The notes under the pieces are model-generated. The model made no database searches and had not been told where the DNA came from. It was given only the letters and a program-made list of their open reading frames with translations. The translations under genes were made by a program, and so were the position numbers. Positions 35,796 to 44,330 of a stretch of DNA of 64,000 bases are shown here, one piece after another; positions within the stretch are counted from its first letter, which is position 1, and every line of letters starts with the position of its first letter. The DNA comes from Marinospirillum alkalitolerans (lineage in GTDB: Bacteria > Pseudomonadota > Gammaproteobacteria > Pseudomonadales > Halomonadaceae): contig NZ_JBANFI010000001.1 in assembly GCF_045055655.1 (NCBI RefSeq), forward strand, positions 124,001 to 188,000, given 5' to 3'.

Positions 35796-37088
35796 ATGGC
35801 AAAAATCATCGACATCAAAGCACGTGAAGTGCTCGACTCACGCGGCAATCCGACCGTGATGGCAGATGTGACTTTAGAAGGTGGCTTTAAAGCCAGTGCG
35901 TGTGCCCCTTCTGGTGCCTCAACAGGTTCGCGTGAAGCGCTCGAGCTGCGTGATGGCGATGCCAAGCGCTATTTGGGTAAGGGTGTGCTACAAGCCGTTG
36001 CCAATGTGAACGGTGCGATTCGTGATGCTTTGCTCGGCCAGGATGCGACACAGCAGCGTCAGATCGATCAGATCATGCTGGATTTGGATGGCACAGAAAA
36101 CAAGGCCAAGCTGGGCGCGAATGCGATTCTGGCGGTGTCTCTGGCGACCGCTAAAGCCGCAGCTGCCGCTAAAGGCCAAGAGCTGTTTGAGCATATCGCG
36201 GAGATCAATGGGACTGCGGGCGTTTACTCTATGCCTGTACCGATGATGAATATCCTCAACGGTGGTGAGCACGCTGATAATAACGTCGATATTCAAGAGT
36301 TTATGGTTCAGCCTGTTGCCGCACCAACCTTTGCCGAAGCTCTGCGTGCTGGTGCAGAGATTTTCCATGCGTTGAAAAAAGTACTGAAAGACAAGGGGCT
36401 GAGCACTTCAGTTGGTGATGAGGGTGGCTTTGCGCCTAACCTGGCCTCGAATGCGGATGCCTTGGCGGTGATCAAGCAGGCGGTGGCGGATGCTGGCTAT
36501 CAGCTAGGCGATGAAATTACGCTAGCACTGGATTGCGCTTCTTCCGAGTTTTACAAAAACGGCCAGTATGATCTCGCCGGTGAAGGTCAGGTGTTTAGCG
36601 CCGAAGGCTTTAGCGATTATCTGGCCAAGCTGTGTGAAGATTACCCAATTGTCTCGATTGAAGACGGTCAGGATGAGTCAGACTGGGCGGGCTGGAAGAT
36701 CCAAACAGAGAAGCTGGGTGCCAAGGTTCAGCTGGTCGGTGACGATCTGTTTGTGACCAACACCAAAATTCTGCAGCAGGGTATCGATCAAGGTATCGCC
36801 AACTCGATTCTGATCAAGTTCAACCAGATCGGCTCTTTGACTGAGACGCTGGATGCGATCAAGATGGCCAAGGACGCTGGTTATACAGCAGTGATTTCGC
36901 ACCGCTCTGGTGAAACCGAAGACGCGACCATTGCAGATTTGGCAGTGGGTACGGCTGCGGGTCAGATCAAAACTGGCTCTTTGTGCCGTTCTGATCGTGT
37001 CGCCAAGTACAACCGTCTGCTGGTGATTGAAGAAATCCTCGGTAGCCGCGCACCCTATGCTGGTCGTCAGGCGATCAAGGGCCAGTAA
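35796..37088 (+). CDS. eno: Enolase
   Basis: 430 aa; 2-phosphoglycerate to PEP, also a part of the RNA degradosome in many gammaproteobacteria. Start at 35796 (MAKIIDIKAREVLDSRGNPT) has GGAG upstream. Signature VLIKFNQIGSLTETL, catalytic and metal regions SIEDGQDESD, GDDLFVTN, and SHRSGETED. A strong terminator ends the operon. Confidence 0.99.
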   Translation: MAKIIDIKAREVLDSRGNPTVMADVTLEGGFKASACAPSGASTGSREALELRDGDAKRYLGKGVLQAVANVNGAIRDALLGQDATQQRQIDQIMLDLDGTENKAKLGANAILAVSLATAKAAAAAKGQELFEHIAEINGTAGVYSMPVPMMNILNGGEHADNNVDIQEFMVQPVAAPTFAEALRAGAEIFHALKKVLKDKGLSTSVGDEGGFAPNLASNADALAVIKQAVADAGYQLGDEITLALDCASSEFYKNGQYDLAGEGQVFSAEGFSDYLAKLCEDYPIVSIEDGQDESDWAGWKIQTEKLGAKVQLVGDDLFVTNTKILQQGIDQGIANSILIKFNQIGSLTETLDAIKMAKDAGYTAVISHRSGETEDATIADLAVGTAAGQIKTGSLCRSDRVAKYNRLLVIEEILGSRAPYAGRQAIKGQ

Positions 37089-37130
37089 CTCTGGCTGCAC
37101 CTGAATATCCAAAGCGCTGTTGTCAGATCA

Positions 37131-37155
37131 AGCCACCTTTCGAGGTGGCTTTTTT
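37131..37155 (+). terminator. Rho-independent terminator after eno
   Basis: Eight-bp stem AGCCACCT/AGGTGGCT closed by a UUCG tetraloop and followed by TTTTT. Confidence 0.95.
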
Positions 37156-37204
37156 GATCGAAGGCTGCGCCGCCATGCTGCTAGAGAAGAGCTGTATTAA
37201 AACG

Positions 37205-37210
37205 TATAAT
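37205..37210 (+). promoter_or_regulatory. Predicted -10 element of the ftsB operon
   Basis: Perfect TATAAT 35 bp before the ftsB ATG and after the eno terminator. No good -35 at 17 bp, so the strength is uncertain. Confidence 0.45.
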
Positions 37211-37244
37211 CAGGGCTTTAAGCTCACCAGCCCAACAGGCCAGT

Positions 37245-37559
37245 ATGACCCGACCTCTGATTTATCTTCTTAGCCTACTTTTACTGATCACTCAGCTGCG
37301 TTTGTGGCTGGGCGAGAATGGTCTGGTGGAGTATTACCAGCTCTCGCATCGTGTTCAGAGTCAAGAAGCGGATAACCAGCAGCTGCGACTGCGTAATGAG
37401 CGCCTGCATGCCGAAGTGCTGGATTTGAAAGATGGTCTGGATGCGCTGGAAGAACGTGCACGCACTGAGCTGGGCATGCTTGGCTCAGGAGAGACCTTCT
37501 ACTGGCTGATAGGTCAACCTGAGCGTCAATTGATCTGGTCACCGGAGCCGCAAGAATGA
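37245..37559 (+). CDS. ftsB: Cell division protein FtsB
   Basis: 104-aa single-pass inner-membrane protein of the FtsQLB complex. N-terminal membrane helix (LIYLLSLLLLITQLRLWLG) followed by a leucine-zipper coiled coil (LRLRNERLHAEVLDLKDGLDALEE) and the conserved ARTELGM and GETFYWL segment. Placed between eno and ispD as usual; 4-bp overlap with ispD. Confidence 0.95.
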   Translation: MTRPLIYLLSLLLLITQLRLWLGENGLVEYYQLSHRVQSQEADNQQLRLRNERLHAEVLDLKDGLDALEERARTELGMLGSGETFYWLIGQPERQLIWSPEPQE

Positions 37560-38269
37560 ACTATTGGTGGGTCGTCCCTGCTGCCGGGATAGGTCAGCGT
37601 ATGCAAGCGGATCGCCCTAAGCAGTATCTTGAGTTGGCAGGGCGTACCTTATTGGCGACGACCTTGCTGCGTTGTCATCAGTTGCTCCCTCAGGCGCGCT
37701 TGGTTCTGGCGCTGCATCCAGATGATCGTTGGTGGCCAGCCTGTCGTGCTGAGCTAGAGCAGGCGGCACCTGAGCTGGATTTGATGACAACGCAGGGTGG
37801 CGCTGAGCGCGCGGATTCGGTGTTGGCCGCTTTAGATTATCTCCAGCCCCATGCTGCAGCCGAGGATTGGGTACTGGTGCATGATGCCGCGCGCCCTTGT
37901 CTGGATGCTGCTGATCTCAAGCGTTTGCTACAACAGGCCTCGCCAATCGGTGGTCTACTGGCTTGTCCGCTTGCCGATACGCTCAAACAAGCCACGGCAC
38001 AACAGACGGTGGCGCGCACACTGGATCGCCGCCACCTCTGGCAGGCGTTAACGCCACAGATGTTTCCTTATCAAGCACTGAGGTGCGCCTTACAGCGCGC
38101 GCTGGCAGCGGGAGCGACACTCACTGATGAAGCTTCTGCGCTTGAATGGAGTGGCCTCGAGCCTCAGCTGGTGATCGGGCGGCGCGATAATATCAAAATT
38201 ACCCATCCTGAAGATTTGGCCTTGGCCGAATTTTTACTGGCTCAACAGAAGGACAGATCATGCGAATAG
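37556..38269 (+). CDS. ispD: 2-C-methyl-D-erythritol 4-phosphate cytidylyltransferase
   Basis: 237 aa; third step of the MEP isoprenoid pathway. N-terminal nucleotide-binding motif VPAAGIGQRMQADRPKQY, and VLVHDAARPCL in the middle; ends with NIKITHPEDLALAE, the family end. Overlaps ftsB by 4 bp and ispF by 10 bp. Confidence 0.97.
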   Translation: MNYWWVVPAAGIGQRMQADRPKQYLELAGRTLLATTLLRCHQLLPQARLVLALHPDDRWWPACRAELEQAAPELDLMTTQGGAERADSVLAALDYLQPHAAAEDWVLVHDAARPCLDAADLKRLLQQASPIGGLLACPLADTLKQATAQQTVARTLDRRHLWQALTPQMFPYQALRCALQRALAAGATLTDEASALEWSGLEPQLVIGRRDNIKITHPEDLALAEFLLAQQKDRSCE

Positions 38270-38748
38270 GTCAGGGTTTTGATGTGCATGCATTTGGAGA
38301 GGGCAGCTTTTTAACTCTTGGTGGTGTTCAGTTACCTTTTGATCGTGGTTTTGTGGCTCACTCTGATGGTGATGTGCTGATTCATGCTCTATGCGATGCC
38401 TTGCTGGGCGCGCTAGGTTTAGGGGATATCGGTCAGCATTTTCCTGATACCGATCCTGCTTTTGCGGGCATCGACAGCCGCCGTCTGTTGCGACAAGTTG
38501 TGCAGCAGATGCATCAGCAGGGGTATCAGTTGCTGAATGCCGATATGACGATTATTGCTCAGGCACCCAAAATGGCACCGCACCTCCCCGCCATGCAGGC
38601 GTGTCTGAGTGATGACCTGCAAGTGGCATGCAATCAAGTGAATATCAAGGCCACAACAACGGAGTGCCTTGGCTTTACCGGTCGAGGAGAGGGCATCGCA
38701 GCGCAGGCGGTGGTGTTGCTGACAGAACGGCCAGCCACAGATGTTTGA
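38260..38748 (+). CDS. ispF: 2-C-methyl-D-erythritol 2,4-cyclodiphosphate synthase
   Basis: 162 aa; next MEP pathway step but one. Metal site in GQGFDVHAFG (D8/H10), signature HSDGDVLIHALCDALLGA and GLGDIGQHFPDTD, end TTTECLGFTGRGEGIAAQA. Overlaps the truD start by 8 bp. Confidence 0.97.
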   Translation: MRIGQGFDVHAFGEGSFLTLGGVQLPFDRGFVAHSDGDVLIHALCDALLGALGLGDIGQHFPDTDPAFAGIDSRRLLRQVVQQMHQQGYQLLNADMTIIAQAPKMAPHLPAMQACLSDDLQVACNQVNIKATTTECLGFTGRGEGIAAQAVVLLTERPATDV

Positions 38749-39829
38749 ACTGCCAGCACGCTGGCCAAGTGCCTTTGCCGCCTTGCCCTATACCGCCTTG
38801 TATCGTCAGCAGCCAGCCGATTTTGTGGTGGAAGAAGAGCTGGGATTCGAGCCAGAGGGGCAGGGGGAGCAGGTTTTTGTCTGGGTAGAAAAAAACAACC
38901 TGAGCACGGCCTATGTCGCAGAGCAGCTGGCACGCTTGGCACAGATCCATCCTAAGCAGGTCAGCTATTCTGGGATTAAAGATCGCACTGCCATCACGCG
39001 CCAATGGTTTTCCTTGCACCTGGCTGGTCAGCCTACGCCTGAAGCGGCAGCCTTATCTGGATCGGGTTGGCAGGTTTTGGCTTGTCAGCGCCATCCACGC
39101 AAGCTCAAACGCGGCACCCATCGCCAGAATCGCTTTGTGCTGCGTCTGACTTTAGCGCCCCTATCCAACGAGGTGGAGCAGCAGCAACGCGCCATCTGGT
39201 TAGCCGAGCGCTGGCAGCAGCTCTGTGCTCAAGGTGTGCCGAATTACTTTGGGCCACAGCGCTTTGGTGTCGCTGGCCGTAACCTGCATCTGGCGCAGCA
39301 GCTGATGGAAGGTCGCCCCCTCAAGCGGCAACAAAAAAGCTTTGCCCTCTCCGCTTTGCGCAGTGCTTTGTTTAATGATTTTTTAGCACAAGAGCTGCGT
39401 GCTGGGCGTTGGAATCAGGCCTACTCTGGCGATATTTTTTGTTTGCGCGCCAGCCGCAGCTTTTTTACTAGCCAGTTGGATGAAGACGCTGCTGCCTTAC
39501 AAGCCCGTCTTGATCAAGGCGATCTTGATCGTGCTGGGCCTTTAGTTGGGGCTGGGCGCTATCCTGTACAGGGGCAGATGGCTGAGCAGTATGATCAGTG
39601 GCAGGCGCGCTATCCGGCTGAGTGTGCTTTTCTTGCTGCACAGGGATTAAGAACTGAACCGCGCCCCTTGCGTGTTGGCTTGATCGATCCTCACTGGAGC
39701 CTGACTGATGATCAACTCCAACTGAGCTTTGCCTTACCCGCTGGCAGCTTTGCTACAGCGGTACTGGCAGAACTTCTCCATGCTGAAGATGCCCAGTTGC
39801 GGCCTTCGGCTGACCTGCATCAGGAGTAA
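38741..39829 (+). CDS. truD: tRNA pseudouridine(13) synthase
   Basis: 362 aa; makes pseudouridine 13 in tRNA-Glu. Catalytic aspartate in SGIKDRTAITRQWF (D87-88 region), and VPNYFGPQRFGVAGRN further on, both TruD signatures. In the conserved truD-surE-pcm order. Confidence 0.96.
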   Translation: MFELPARWPSAFAALPYTALYRQQPADFVVEEELGFEPEGQGEQVFVWVEKNNLSTAYVAEQLARLAQIHPKQVSYSGIKDRTAITRQWFSLHLAGQPTPEAAALSGSGWQVLACQRHPRKLKRGTHRQNRFVLRLTLAPLSNEVEQQQRAIWLAERWQQLCAQGVPNYFGPQRFGVAGRNLHLAQQLMEGRPLKRQQKSFALSALRSALFNDFLAQELRAGRWNQAYSGDIFCLRASRSFFTSQLDEDAAALQARLDQGDLDRAGPLVGAGRYPVQGQMAEQYDQWQARYPAECAFLAAQGLRTEPRPLRVGLIDPHWSLTDDQLQLSFALPAGSFATAVLAELLHAEDAQLRPSADLHQE

Positions 39830-39831
39830 AC

Positions 39832-40599
39832 ATGCATCTACTGCTTTCCAATGATGATGGTATTCATGCCACTGGCCTGGCGACGCTGGCCACGGCTTTG
39901 CAAGGCGTGGCTGATTTCACCGTGGTGGCACCGGATCGCAATCATAGTGGCGCGAGTAATTCGTTGACCCTGAGTCGTCCTTTGTTGCCGCGTGAGGTCG
40001 AACCTGGTTACTGGTCAGTGGATGGTACACCGACAGATTGTGTGCATCTGGCCTTGCATGGTTTGATGCAGGTGCAGCCAGATCTGGTGATCTCAGGTAT
40101 TAATCATGGTGCTAATCTCGGGGATGATGTGCTCTATTCTGGGACGGTCGCGGCTGCCACAGAAGGCCGCTTTTTAGGGCGTCCAGCGCTGGCGATTTCA
40201 TTAGCCGGTGAAACTCACTGGGCCACGGCGGCTGCAGTTGTGCATCAGCTGGTGAGCCAATATCTGGCCCACCCTGAGCTGTTGAATCTGCCAGCACGCA
40301 GCCTATTGAATATCAATATTCCAGATGTGCCTTTGTTTGCCTTGAAGGGCTATCGCACCACGCGCTTAGGCCATCGTAATCCAAGCATTCCACCGATAGC
40401 CACCCAAGATCCGCGCGGCCAAACGCGCTATTGGATTGCACCACAAGGTGAAGCGGCAGAAGGTGGGCCAGGGACAGATTTTCATGCCATCGCAGAAGGC
40501 TATGTCTCAGTCACACCGCTTCAGTTTGATATGACCCGTCACACCCATCTTGATCAGGTTGAACAATGGCTGGATTTTTGCAATTCAACCCCCAGCTAA
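39832..40599 (+). CDS. surE: 5'/3'-nucleotidase SurE
   Basis: 255 aa survival protein; metal-dependent nucleotidase. N-terminal LLSNDDGIHATGL supplies the metal ligands (D8, D9), followed by APDRNHSGASNSLTL and SGINHGANLGDDVLYSGTVAAATEG. Two bases after truD; its 3' end overlaps pcm by 34 bp. Confidence 0.97.
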   Translation: MHLLLSNDDGIHATGLATLATALQGVADFTVVAPDRNHSGASNSLTLSRPLLPREVEPGYWSVDGTPTDCVHLALHGLMQVQPDLVISGINHGANLGDDVLYSGTVAAATEGRFLGRPALAISLAGETHWATAAAVVHQLVSQYLAHPELLNLPARSLLNINIPDVPLFALKGYRTTRLGHRNPSIPPIATQDPRGQTRYWIAPQGEAAEGGPGTDFHAIAEGYVSVTPLQFDMTRHTHLDQVEQWLDFCNSTPS

Positions 40600-41255
40600 G
40601 GGGGATAGGTTTTACCTCTCAGCGTACACGAAACCGGATGGTGCAGCGGTTGCGCGAAGCGGGGATTCGTGACTATCGTGTGCTGGAAGCACTCAGCCAT
40701 TTGCCACGCCACCTTTTTTTAGATGAGGCCTTGGCGCATCGTGCCTATGAAGATACAGCCCTGCCGATAGGTTTAGGGCAGACACTCAGCCAACCCTATA
40801 TCGTGGCGCGGATGACGGAACTGCTGCTGGAAGTCAAACCGCGCAAGGTGCTGGAGATTGGTACTGGCTCAGGTTTTCAGTGTGCGTTGCTGGCTTGCCT
40901 GGTTGAAAAGGTATGGAGTCTTGAAAGAATTGAACCGCTACTCTTGAAAGCCCGCCAGCGTTTAGCAGATCTAGAGCTGCATAACGCGACGGTCGCTTTT
41001 GCTGATGGCTCGATCGGTTTGCCCCAACATGCTCCCTATGATGCCATTCTGGTGACCGCCGCAGCGGCTGATCTGCCCTTTTTGCTGGCAGAGCAGCTGG
41101 CAGAAGGAGGGCGCTTGATTCTGCCTTTAGGCCGAGAACAGCAAAAACTCTGTGTGTTAGATAAGAAACAAGGGCGCTTGATCGAGCGACAACTTGAAGA
41201 CGTTCACTTTGTCCCTCTTCTTTCAGGCTCGCGTCCTGTACAGGCGACCTCTTGA
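40566..41255 (+). CDS. pcm: Protein-L-isoaspartate O-methyltransferase
   Basis: 229 aa; repairs isoaspartyl residues with S-adenosylmethionine. Motif I VLEIGTGSGFQCALLA, pre-motif LGQTLSQPYIVARMTELL, and late LILPLGREQQ. The start at 40566 overlaps surE by 34 bp; a later start near 40636 (MVQRLREAG) is possible and would remove the overlap. The next gene overlaps by 4 bp. Confidence 0.95.
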   Translation: MAGFLQFNPQLRGIGFTSQRTRNRMVQRLREAGIRDYRVLEALSHLPRHLFLDEALAHRAYEDTALPIGLGQTLSQPYIVARMTELLLEVKPRKVLEIGTGSGFQCALLACLVEKVWSLERIEPLLLKARQRLADLELHNATVAFADGSIGLPQHAPYDAILVTAAAADLPFLLAEQLAEGGRLILPLGREQQKLCVLDKKQGRLIERQLEDVHFVPLLSGSRPVQATS

Positions 41256-42175
41256 TGAGCAGAATACAGATCTTTCTTCGTGGTATGTTGATGGGCGCAG
41301 CGGATTTAGTGCCCGGTATTTCTGGCGGAACAGTCGCCTTTATCAGCGGGATCTATCTGCGTTTGATCCACGCTTTGCAAGCTATTCATCCGCGCCTGCT
41401 GCCGCTCTGGCATCAGCAAGGCATCAAAAAGGTGCTTGAGGCCTGTGATGCCCTCTTTTTGTTCACGCTGCTGGCGGGCATTCTGACCAGTGTGGCTCTG
41501 TTTGCGCATTTATTTTCTTGGTTGCTAGCCCACTATCCTTATCCGTTACAGGGTTTCTTTTTTGGCTTGGTCAGTGCTTCCGCACTGGTGCTGGCCCGTG
41601 AAGTCCCCCAGTGGAAGCTGCACTATTTACTGCTGCTCTTTTTGGGAGGCCTGCTCTCCTTGAGTTTAGCCTGGTTGCTGCCAGCGCTAGGCGACTTATC
41701 ACCGCTGACTTTTTTTGTGGCAGGTATGATTGCCATCTGCGCCATGATCCTGCCCGGCATATCGGGTAGCTTTTTGTTGTTGATCATGGGCTTATATGCA
41801 CCTTTGTTGCAGGCCGTGCGTGATGTCAACTGGATGTTGCTTGGCGCTTTTGCGCTAGGGGGCATTGCAGGCTTATTGGCTTTTGCGCAGATTTTGGGCT
41901 GGCTCTTTGCTCGTTTTCGTTATGCAACCTTTGCGTTTTTATTTGGTTTTGTGGTGGCATCACTGAAGCACCTCTGGCCGTGGCAGCTGCTGAGCCGTTA
42001 CCGCTTGACGGATGAGGGCCAGATGATTCCTTTGGAAACACATCTGTTACTGCCCTGGCATTACAGTCAAGTGACAGCTGGTCCAAATTTTCTTTTTTCT
42101 GTCATCTTGATGATGATAATGGGGTGGGGACTGGTGATTTGGCTTGCACGCCAAGCGCCCAGATCGTTAACTTAG
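41252..42175 (+). CDS. DUF368 family polyprenyl-phosphate transporter (PopT-like)
   Basis: 307-aa inner-membrane protein with about eight helices. The DUF368 signature is at the start: RGMLMGAADLVPGISGGTVAF ISGIY, with an internal echo MILPGISGSFLLLIMGLY (inverted-repeat halves). DUF368 proteins have been shown to recycle undecaprenyl phosphate across the membrane in Vibrio and some Gram-positives. It sits between pcm and rpoS, a place often held by nlpD, and overlaps the pcm stop by 4 bp. Confidence 0.85.
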   Translation: MMSRIQIFLRGMLMGAADLVPGISGGTVAFISGIYLRLIHALQAIHPRLLPLWHQQGIKKVLEACDALFLFTLLAGILTSVALFAHLFSWLLAHYPYPLQGFFFGLVSASALVLAREVPQWKLHYLLLLFLGGLLSLSLAWLLPALGDLSPLTFFVAGMIAICAMILPGISGSFLLLIMGLYAPLLQAVRDVNWMLLGAFALGGIAGLLAFAQILGWLFARFRYATFAFLFGFVVASLKHLWPWQLLSRYRLTDEGQMIPLETHLLLPWHYSQVTAGPNFLFSVILMMIMGWGLVIWLARQAPRSLT

Positions 42176-42234
42176 GTAACGGCACGTTTCTTGCTGTTTC
42201 TTGCGTACTGTTACCAAGTGAGAGGAAGAAGACG

Positions 42235-43281
42235 ATGCCAAGAACAAAAACGCAGCGCCCATCTCCATATCAAGAGCATGAAGTAGCCGATCTTTCCTCA
42301 TCTGCATTGGAGACAGAAGACATCTCATTAGAAGAGCTGGATGAAACAGAAACCACCGCTCTGCTTGATGAGGATGAAATCAGCGATGATCAGGCCTTTG
42401 AACAAGCGCTTGAGAAAACAGCACTAGCACAAAGCAGTGCGCCAGATGCCACCCAGCTTTATTTGAACGAAATCGGCATTGCACCGCTGCTGACCGCTGA
42501 TGAAGAAGTCTATTATGGACGTCTCGCGCGGCAGGGTGATCCAGCTGGGCGCAATAAAATGATAGAAAGTAATTTGCGTCTGGTGGTCAAACTGGCGCGG
42601 CGTTATAACCACCGTGGCCTCTCTCTGCTGGATTTAATCGAAGAAGGCAATCTCGGTTTGATTCGTGCTGTGGAGAAGTTTGATCCTGAGCGGGGTTTTC
42701 GCTTCTCGACCTACGCGACCTGGTGGATCAGGCAAACCATTGAGCGCGCCTTGATGAACCAAACGCGTACCGTGCGTCTTCCCATTCATGTTGTGAAGGA
42801 GCTGCATACCCATCAGCGTGCCGCAAGAGAATTGGCTCAGAAGCTGGATCATGAAGCCACGCCTGAAGAAATCGCTGCCCATCTTGATATTAAGGTCGAT
42901 CAAGTGAAGAAGCTCAGTGGTTTAAATGAGCGCAGCACTTCTTTTGATCATCCTGCAGGACAAAGCGCAGATCGCCCTTTGCTCGAAACCCTCTCCTGTG
43001 AAGAAGGCTCCAGTAATCCCTTCTATCAGGTTCAAAACGATCATATCTGCAATAATGTTGAGAAATGGTTAGATGAGCTGACCGAGAAGCAGCGTGAAGT
43101 GGTGTGTCGCCGCTTTGGCTTGCGTGGTTATGAAGCCACGACCTTGGAAGAAGTAGGTGTGGAAATTGGCTTAACGCGTGAGCGAGTGCGTCAGATTCAG
43201 GTTGAGGCTCTCAAGCGCTTGCGGCGCTATATCGAAGCTCAGGGGGTCGAATTTAATGCGCTGACGCAAGAGGAAGTCTAA
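42235..43281 (+). CDS. rpoS: RNA polymerase sigma factor RpoS
   Basis: 348-aa stationary-phase/general stress sigma factor. Start at 42235 (MPRTKTQRPSPYQEHE) after AGGA; the frame is open further upstream into the DUF368 gene, which is not used. Acidic N-terminal extension, then region 1.2 DATQLYLNEIGIAPLL, region 2 ESNLRLVVKLARRYNHRGL and FSTYATWWIRQTIERALM, region 4 EVGVEIGLTRERVRQIQVEAL. The acidic residues 45-75 are longer than in E. coli. As in other species, a promoter inside the upstream gene is likely, but not placed here. Confidence 0.97.
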   Translation: MPRTKTQRPSPYQEHEVADLSSSALETEDISLEELDETETTALLDEDEISDDQAFEQALEKTALAQSSAPDATQLYLNEIGIAPLLTADEEVYYGRLARQGDPAGRNKMIESNLRLVVKLARRYNHRGLSLLDLIEEGNLGLIRAVEKFDPERGFRFSTYATWWIRQTIERALMNQTRTVRLPIHVVKELHTHQRAARELAQKLDHEATPEEIAAHLDIKVDQVKKLSGLNERSTSFDHPAGQSADRPLLETLSCEEGSSNPFYQVQNDHICNNVEKWLDELTEKQREVVCRRFGLRGYEATTLEEVGVEIGLTRERVRQIQVEALKRLRRYIEAQGVEFNALTQEEV

Positions 43282-43490
43282 GCAACGCTTCAAGAGTTTG
43301 ATCTCATGCGCTCACTCTGCTGTAACTTGGCGGGGTGGGCGTTTTTTATCGATTTCTTTTTTCGCGTCGGCCTCTTCTGCCCTGTATGATAGCGGGATGC
43401 AAGGCAGACCTGATCCATTGAGCAAGGAAAGCCGGTTACCTGTTGTGCCTTGTGAATAATCAGGATTCAGAAGAGGGATAAGGATTCACG

Positions 43491-43874
43491 ATGAAGTCAG
43501 ATGCTATTGTTGAGCTGAGTTTGCATCCACCCTATGTTCAGCGTGGGGCGCTGAGCCTTGAGCTACATCCAATGATGGCGGCTTTTTTGTTGGCCTTGTG
43601 CCGTTTGCCTGTGGGTGGCAAGCTGACACTTGCACAGACCGTCGCTACCCTTGAAAAAGCCGGTTGGGAGTATCCTGGTGATCTGGCGATGAAGCAGCAA
43701 ATTCAACAGCTGCGCCAAGCGATGCGGAAACTGGAAGTCGATAATCCGGTGTTGTTCGTTCAGGGTGGCTGGATGCTGAACTCGCATCTGCGCTGGGAGG
43801 CGGCCGATGAAGATGACGAGCAGGATCTGCTCGATGTGATCTATACCGAGCTCCAGCCTGCTTCGCGTTCGTAA
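43491..43874 (+). CDS. Hypothetical protein with possible winged-helix fold
   Basis: 127 aa, no signal or membrane helix. The order of helices and the final VLFVQGGWMLNSHLRW strand pair resemble the C-terminal winged-helix DNA-binding domain of OmpR-type regulators (cf. HALRQ...RKL...and the hairpin wing), with segment KQQIQQLRQAMRKLEVDN as the putative recognition region. That similarity is by pattern only. Acidic tail (EAADEDDEQDLLDV). Convergent with holC; a T-poor hairpin (43884-43905) lies between. Confidence 0.5.
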   Translation: MKSDAIVELSLHPPYVQRGALSLELHPMMAAFLLALCRLPVGGKLTLAQTVATLEKAGWEYPGDLAMKQQIQQLRQAMRKLEVDNPVLFVQGGWMLNSHLRWEAADEDDEQDLLDVIYTELQPASRS

Positions 43875-43904
43875 GGGTTGGGTAGCCCACCTCTGAAGAT
43901 GGGC

Positions 43905-44330
43905 TTAGTGGCGCATATCATGGCTACGAATCAGGTAGCCCCTTTCCTTATAAAAGCGCCAGGCTGCGCGCTTTGGCTGCATGATCTGCTCATCTTGGTC
44001 AATAATCTCCGCCACGCGCTCAAAGCGTGAAAAATGCGTTGGCGTTTTAAGGTCGAGATTGAGCAGTACGTCGTGGTGATCGCCAGGTTCAGCCTGCCAG
44101 CCCAGCTCGACAGGAGAAGGGGGATGCTGACCGAGCAGGCCATGAGGGATAAAAGCCTCAGGTTTGAATTGCCACAGGATATCGCTAAAAGCCTCTGCAC
44201 TGGGTTGATCCGCCAAGTGCACATAGACGCGGTGTCCCTTCTTCCAGATGGTTTCGATCAAACGGCAGGCAAAATGCTGGCGGCTGCCAGGGGTATCCCC
44301 CGGCAGCAGATAGAAATCAATTTGGGTCAT
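43905..44330 (-). CDS. holC: DNA polymerase III subunit chi
   Basis: 141 aa; links the clamp loader to single-strand binding protein. Starts TQIDFYLLPGDTPGSRQHFACRLIETIWKKGHRVYV and has PHGLLGQ and HHDVLLNL, matching HolC. Overlaps the pepA stop by 4 bp, the usual pepA-holC order. Confidence 0.94.
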   Translation of the reverse strand: MTQIDFYLLPGDTPGSRQHFACRLIETIWKKGHRVYVHLADQPSAEAFSDILWQFKPEAFIPHGLLGQHPPSPVELGWQAEPGDHHDVLLNLDLKTPTHFSRFERVAEIIDQDEQIMQPKRAAWRFYKERGYLIRSHDMRH

